Source of the DNA: Candidatus Omnitrophota bacterium
Lineage (GTDB): Bacteria; Omnitrophota; Koll11; JAHIPI01
DNA: 7,787 nucleotides
Assembly (NCBI GenBank): GCA_028718265.1
Contig: JAQUMG010000084.1
Span: 1 to 7,787, forward strand
Direction: 5' to 3'
Both the position numbers and the translations under genes were made by a program. The first letter of the stretch is position 1. Each line of letters starts with the position of its first letter. Positions 5,842 through 7,787 of this stretch are shown one piece after another. The notes under the pieces are model-generated. The model had not been told where the DNA came from. It was given only the letters and a program-made list of their open reading frames with translations, and did no database searches.

Positions 5842-7787
5842 TTAATTTTCTACGCTACCCTTCCGCTTGTTCACCCATAACCAGACCAGAAATATCGCGA
5901 CTATTGCACTCAATGTCCAGGTTAAGAGAACATATCTGAAATATGTCGCAAAAATGAATAGATTGACAAAATGCATACTCAGACATACTATAGCTACCAT
6001 TCTCATGTCGGAAGGCACTCTTCTTTTAAGAAAAGCCGCATAAAAAACAACTCCTAATAATATCAATTGATACCATGAGCGTACCATGCACCTGAGATGT
6101 AAAATAACATTTGTCACATTCTGCCCGGAAAAACCGGACGCCAACAATTCTTTACAGGCATCGATATAAACTGACGGCGGCATGGTAACAGCCATCTGAA
6201 CTGATCCTGTAAAAAGATAGAGCTTGCGACCAAAGAAATAGTTATGCCAGAGAGGAAAAAAGATAGGCGTAAACCCCAGCCATGACAAAAAGATCTCTTT
6301 AAAACGTCTATTTACCATCAATTTGCCGGCGAAATATACTACTACGATCAAAACGGTTATCGCGAACTGAGGACGCATGAATACCGTTACAAAAAGTAAA
6401 AAATGCGCCAGAAATCCATACCAGAAATACGCGCCGTTTTGCGTCTTCGCATATCTCAATAAAAGGGTGAGCGCTCCGAGAAAAGCCGTATACGCTACAA
6501 CATCGGGCCACCCTCCCCTCGTTACCATGACGTAACCATAATAAGTAGCAAAGCCATTATTATGCAGTGGGTGGGAACCCGGGAATATCCCTAAGATAAA
6601 GACCATAGTTGCCCAAAATGCCCATTTTTTCGATATAAAATTTGCCAAAAATCCAAAAAGAACATAAGGCAATATCAGCGTAACAGCCAGATTTCCAAAA
6701 TTAGTATCTCCAAAAAATAATTTCTCCAATGCGCGAAAATACCGAAATCCGGGCGTATTCCAAAAAACGTCCTCGCCTGCGCGTAAGGCTTCCATAAAAT
6801 TTCCGGAAAGAACATTGATTAATATTCCCCTGCCCAGGGTTTCATGAGTCATACCATCCTCACCGCCCTCATGGATGTAATACTGTCCGAATAAGTGCGG
6901 GCAATAGAGACAAACTATGATTGCGGCAATGGCGATTATAAGAGAGGCGAGAAGAAAGCGTCTTCGGTCTATCCTGACCATAAGATTAAGTATGAGAAAT
7001 ACCGCCAGGATCTCCACGACCTTTTTCAGGACTGCTGAAAATCTAAGTACCGGGGATAAGATCAGATGCATGGAAAGAGACGACTCCACGTTCTCTTCCC
7101 GCACATAATCGGTCTTCTTGTTTGAGAAAAATGATTTAATCTTAGCTTTAAATCCTTTAAACCTGCTCCAAAATCCGGATTGTTCCCTGCTGTTTATAGC
7201 AACACCAAAAACTTTCTTACCTATATCGGATCTTGTTATCTTTCTGCAACCTGCGGTCTGATTATATATCAGCTGATAATGGCCATTGAGATCTTCCCAT
7301 AAACAAAAGCCCGTCCAACATAACGAACTATTAACGGAAGCGGGCGATAATTCATACATAACAAAAAACGGCATGCTCTCTCTCTTTATGTCGGATGCTC
7401 CGTACCAATTATAGTCTGAACTATTCGCAAAACCGCCCCTGAACTCTGTGAGATTGCTAAAATTTATATCATCAACTATTCGGCTGTATTTCGGATTTGA
7501 GAAGACCGAATCTGCTGAAAAAGTAAAAAGAGATTGAGGAACCGGGCTCCCCCAACATCCGGCGTTATTTTTGAAGCCGGCTCTCTTATCTAGTGGATAA
7601 CGTCTTAAGAACTGCTGTTTCATAAAACCATATACTTCCGAAGGCAGTTCCTTCTCCAATGTTTCGCCGCTGCCTTTCGTGAAAAATATATTGTGCCCTT
7701 CCTGCAAAGCCGCATGTGGAAACGCGCCCCTGATTACAAAAACGGCTGTCGCTATCAGAAGAGCCGCAATTAATCGTTTAAGATCGG
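5842..7787 (-). CDS. Polytopic membrane protein with N-terminal extracytoplasmic domain; possible GT-C type glycosyltransferase (partial, 5' end outside window)
   Basis: The frame stays open to the right edge, so the true start is outside. A TTG at 7707 is an in-frame codon, not a convincing start: the 26 codons before it encode a basic residue pair followed by a hydrophobic helix (LIAALLIATAVFVI), an apparent membrane anchor. Numbering from that TTG as residue 1, residues 1-225 are mostly soluble, with cysteines at 51, 130, 135 and 154 and a Lys/Arg-rich stretch at 178-200. About ten or eleven more hydrophobic segments follow: near 230-245, 251-269, 338-358, 362-376, 401-418, 427-443, 448-465, 472-490, 545-560, and 569-612, which is long enough for two. 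The RIDRRR after the 230-245 helix suggests inside, which puts the acidic HEGGEDG (279-285) and the following AGEDVFWNTPG on the outer face, as in the first loop of GT-C enzymes. I do not recognise the family; a polymerase or transport role is equally possible. TAA at 5842 ends it. Confidence 0.8.
   Translation of the reverse strand, partial: DLKRLIAALLIATAVFVIRGAFPHAALQEGHNIFFTKGSGETLEKELPSEVYGFMKQQFLRRYPLDKRAGFKNNAGCWGSPVPQSLFTFSADSVFSNPKYSRIVDDINFSNLTEFRGGFANSSDYNWYGASDIKRESMPFFVMYELSPASVNSSLCWTGFCLWEDLNGHYQLIYNQTAGCRKITRSDIGKKVFGVAINSREQSGFWSRFKGFKAKIKSFFSNKKTDYVREENVESSLSMHLILSPVLRFSAVLKKVVEILAVFLILNLMVRIDRRRFLLASLIIAIAAIIVCLYCPHLFGQYYIHEGGEDGMTHETLGRGILINVLSGNFMEALRAGEDVFWNTPGFRYFRALEKLFFGDTNFGNLAVTLILPYVLFGFLANFISKKWAFWATMVFILGIFPGSHPLHNNGFATYYGYVMVTRGGWPDVVAYTAFLGALTLLLRYAKTQNGAYFWYGFLAHFLLFVTVFMRPQFAITVLIVVVYFAGKLMVNRRFKEIFLSWLGFTPIFFPLWHNYFFGRKLYLFTGSVQMAVTMPPSVYIDACKELLASGFSGQNVTNVILHLRCMVRSWYQLILLGVVFYAAFLKRRVPSDMRMVAIVCLSMHFVNLFIFATYFRYVLLTWTLSAIVAIFLVWLWVNKRKGSVEN

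Overview
The window is one unbroken minus-strand block of seven tightly packed genes. Read 5'->3' on that strand (right to left here) the order is: a large polytopic membrane protein whose start lies past the right edge; an NAD-dependent sugar epimerase/dehydratase; a nucleotidyltransferase-PfkB kinase fusion; a SIS-domain (GmhA-like) phosphosugar isomerase; a second, different epimerase/dehydratase; the N-terminal half of a split transketolase; and its C-terminal half, cut by the left edge. Apart from one 74-base gap, neighbouring genes overlap by 4-8 bases or are 2-12 bases apart. No stretch longer than 300 bases lacks a gene. I see no tRNA, rRNA, mobile element or CRISPR array.

The content is typical of a bacterial surface-polysaccharide (LPS, capsule or glycan) locus. 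By eye the GC content is moderate. Shine-Dalgarno sites are recognisable but uneven, and two genes probably start with GTG. This fits an uncultured, probably Gram-negative-type bacterium. The sequence does not fix the phylum; an affiliation such as Omnitrophota or a deltaproteobacterial lineage would be a guess.

Region by region: 5842-7787 encodes a membrane protein with an N-terminal anchor, an extracytoplasmic domain of about 225 residues containing four cysteines, and a multi-helix core. The first outside loop of the core is acidic, as in GT-C glycosyltransferases. The 5768-5841 gap holds a plausible sigma70-type extended -10 promoter and a perfect 17-base palindrome over the predicted transcription start, so the downstream six genes may be a separately controlled unit. 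Genes from 5767 to 1 form that unit.

Working model (inference): the split transketolase makes a ketose phosphate such as sedoheptulose 7-phosphate. The SIS enzyme isomerises it to an aldoheptose 7-phosphate. The kinase domain adds a second phosphate, and the nucleotidyltransferase domain activates the sugar as an NDP-heptose. The two SDR enzymes then remodel it, and a membrane enzyme may transfer the product or a related sugar. The GmhB-type 7-phosphatase the classical route needs is absent from the window. The least ordinary points are a transketolase dedicated to this operon, the reversed domain order of the HldE-like fusion, Asp in place of Glu at the presumed catalytic base of the isomerase, the promoter/palindrome pair, and the composite architecture of the membrane protein.
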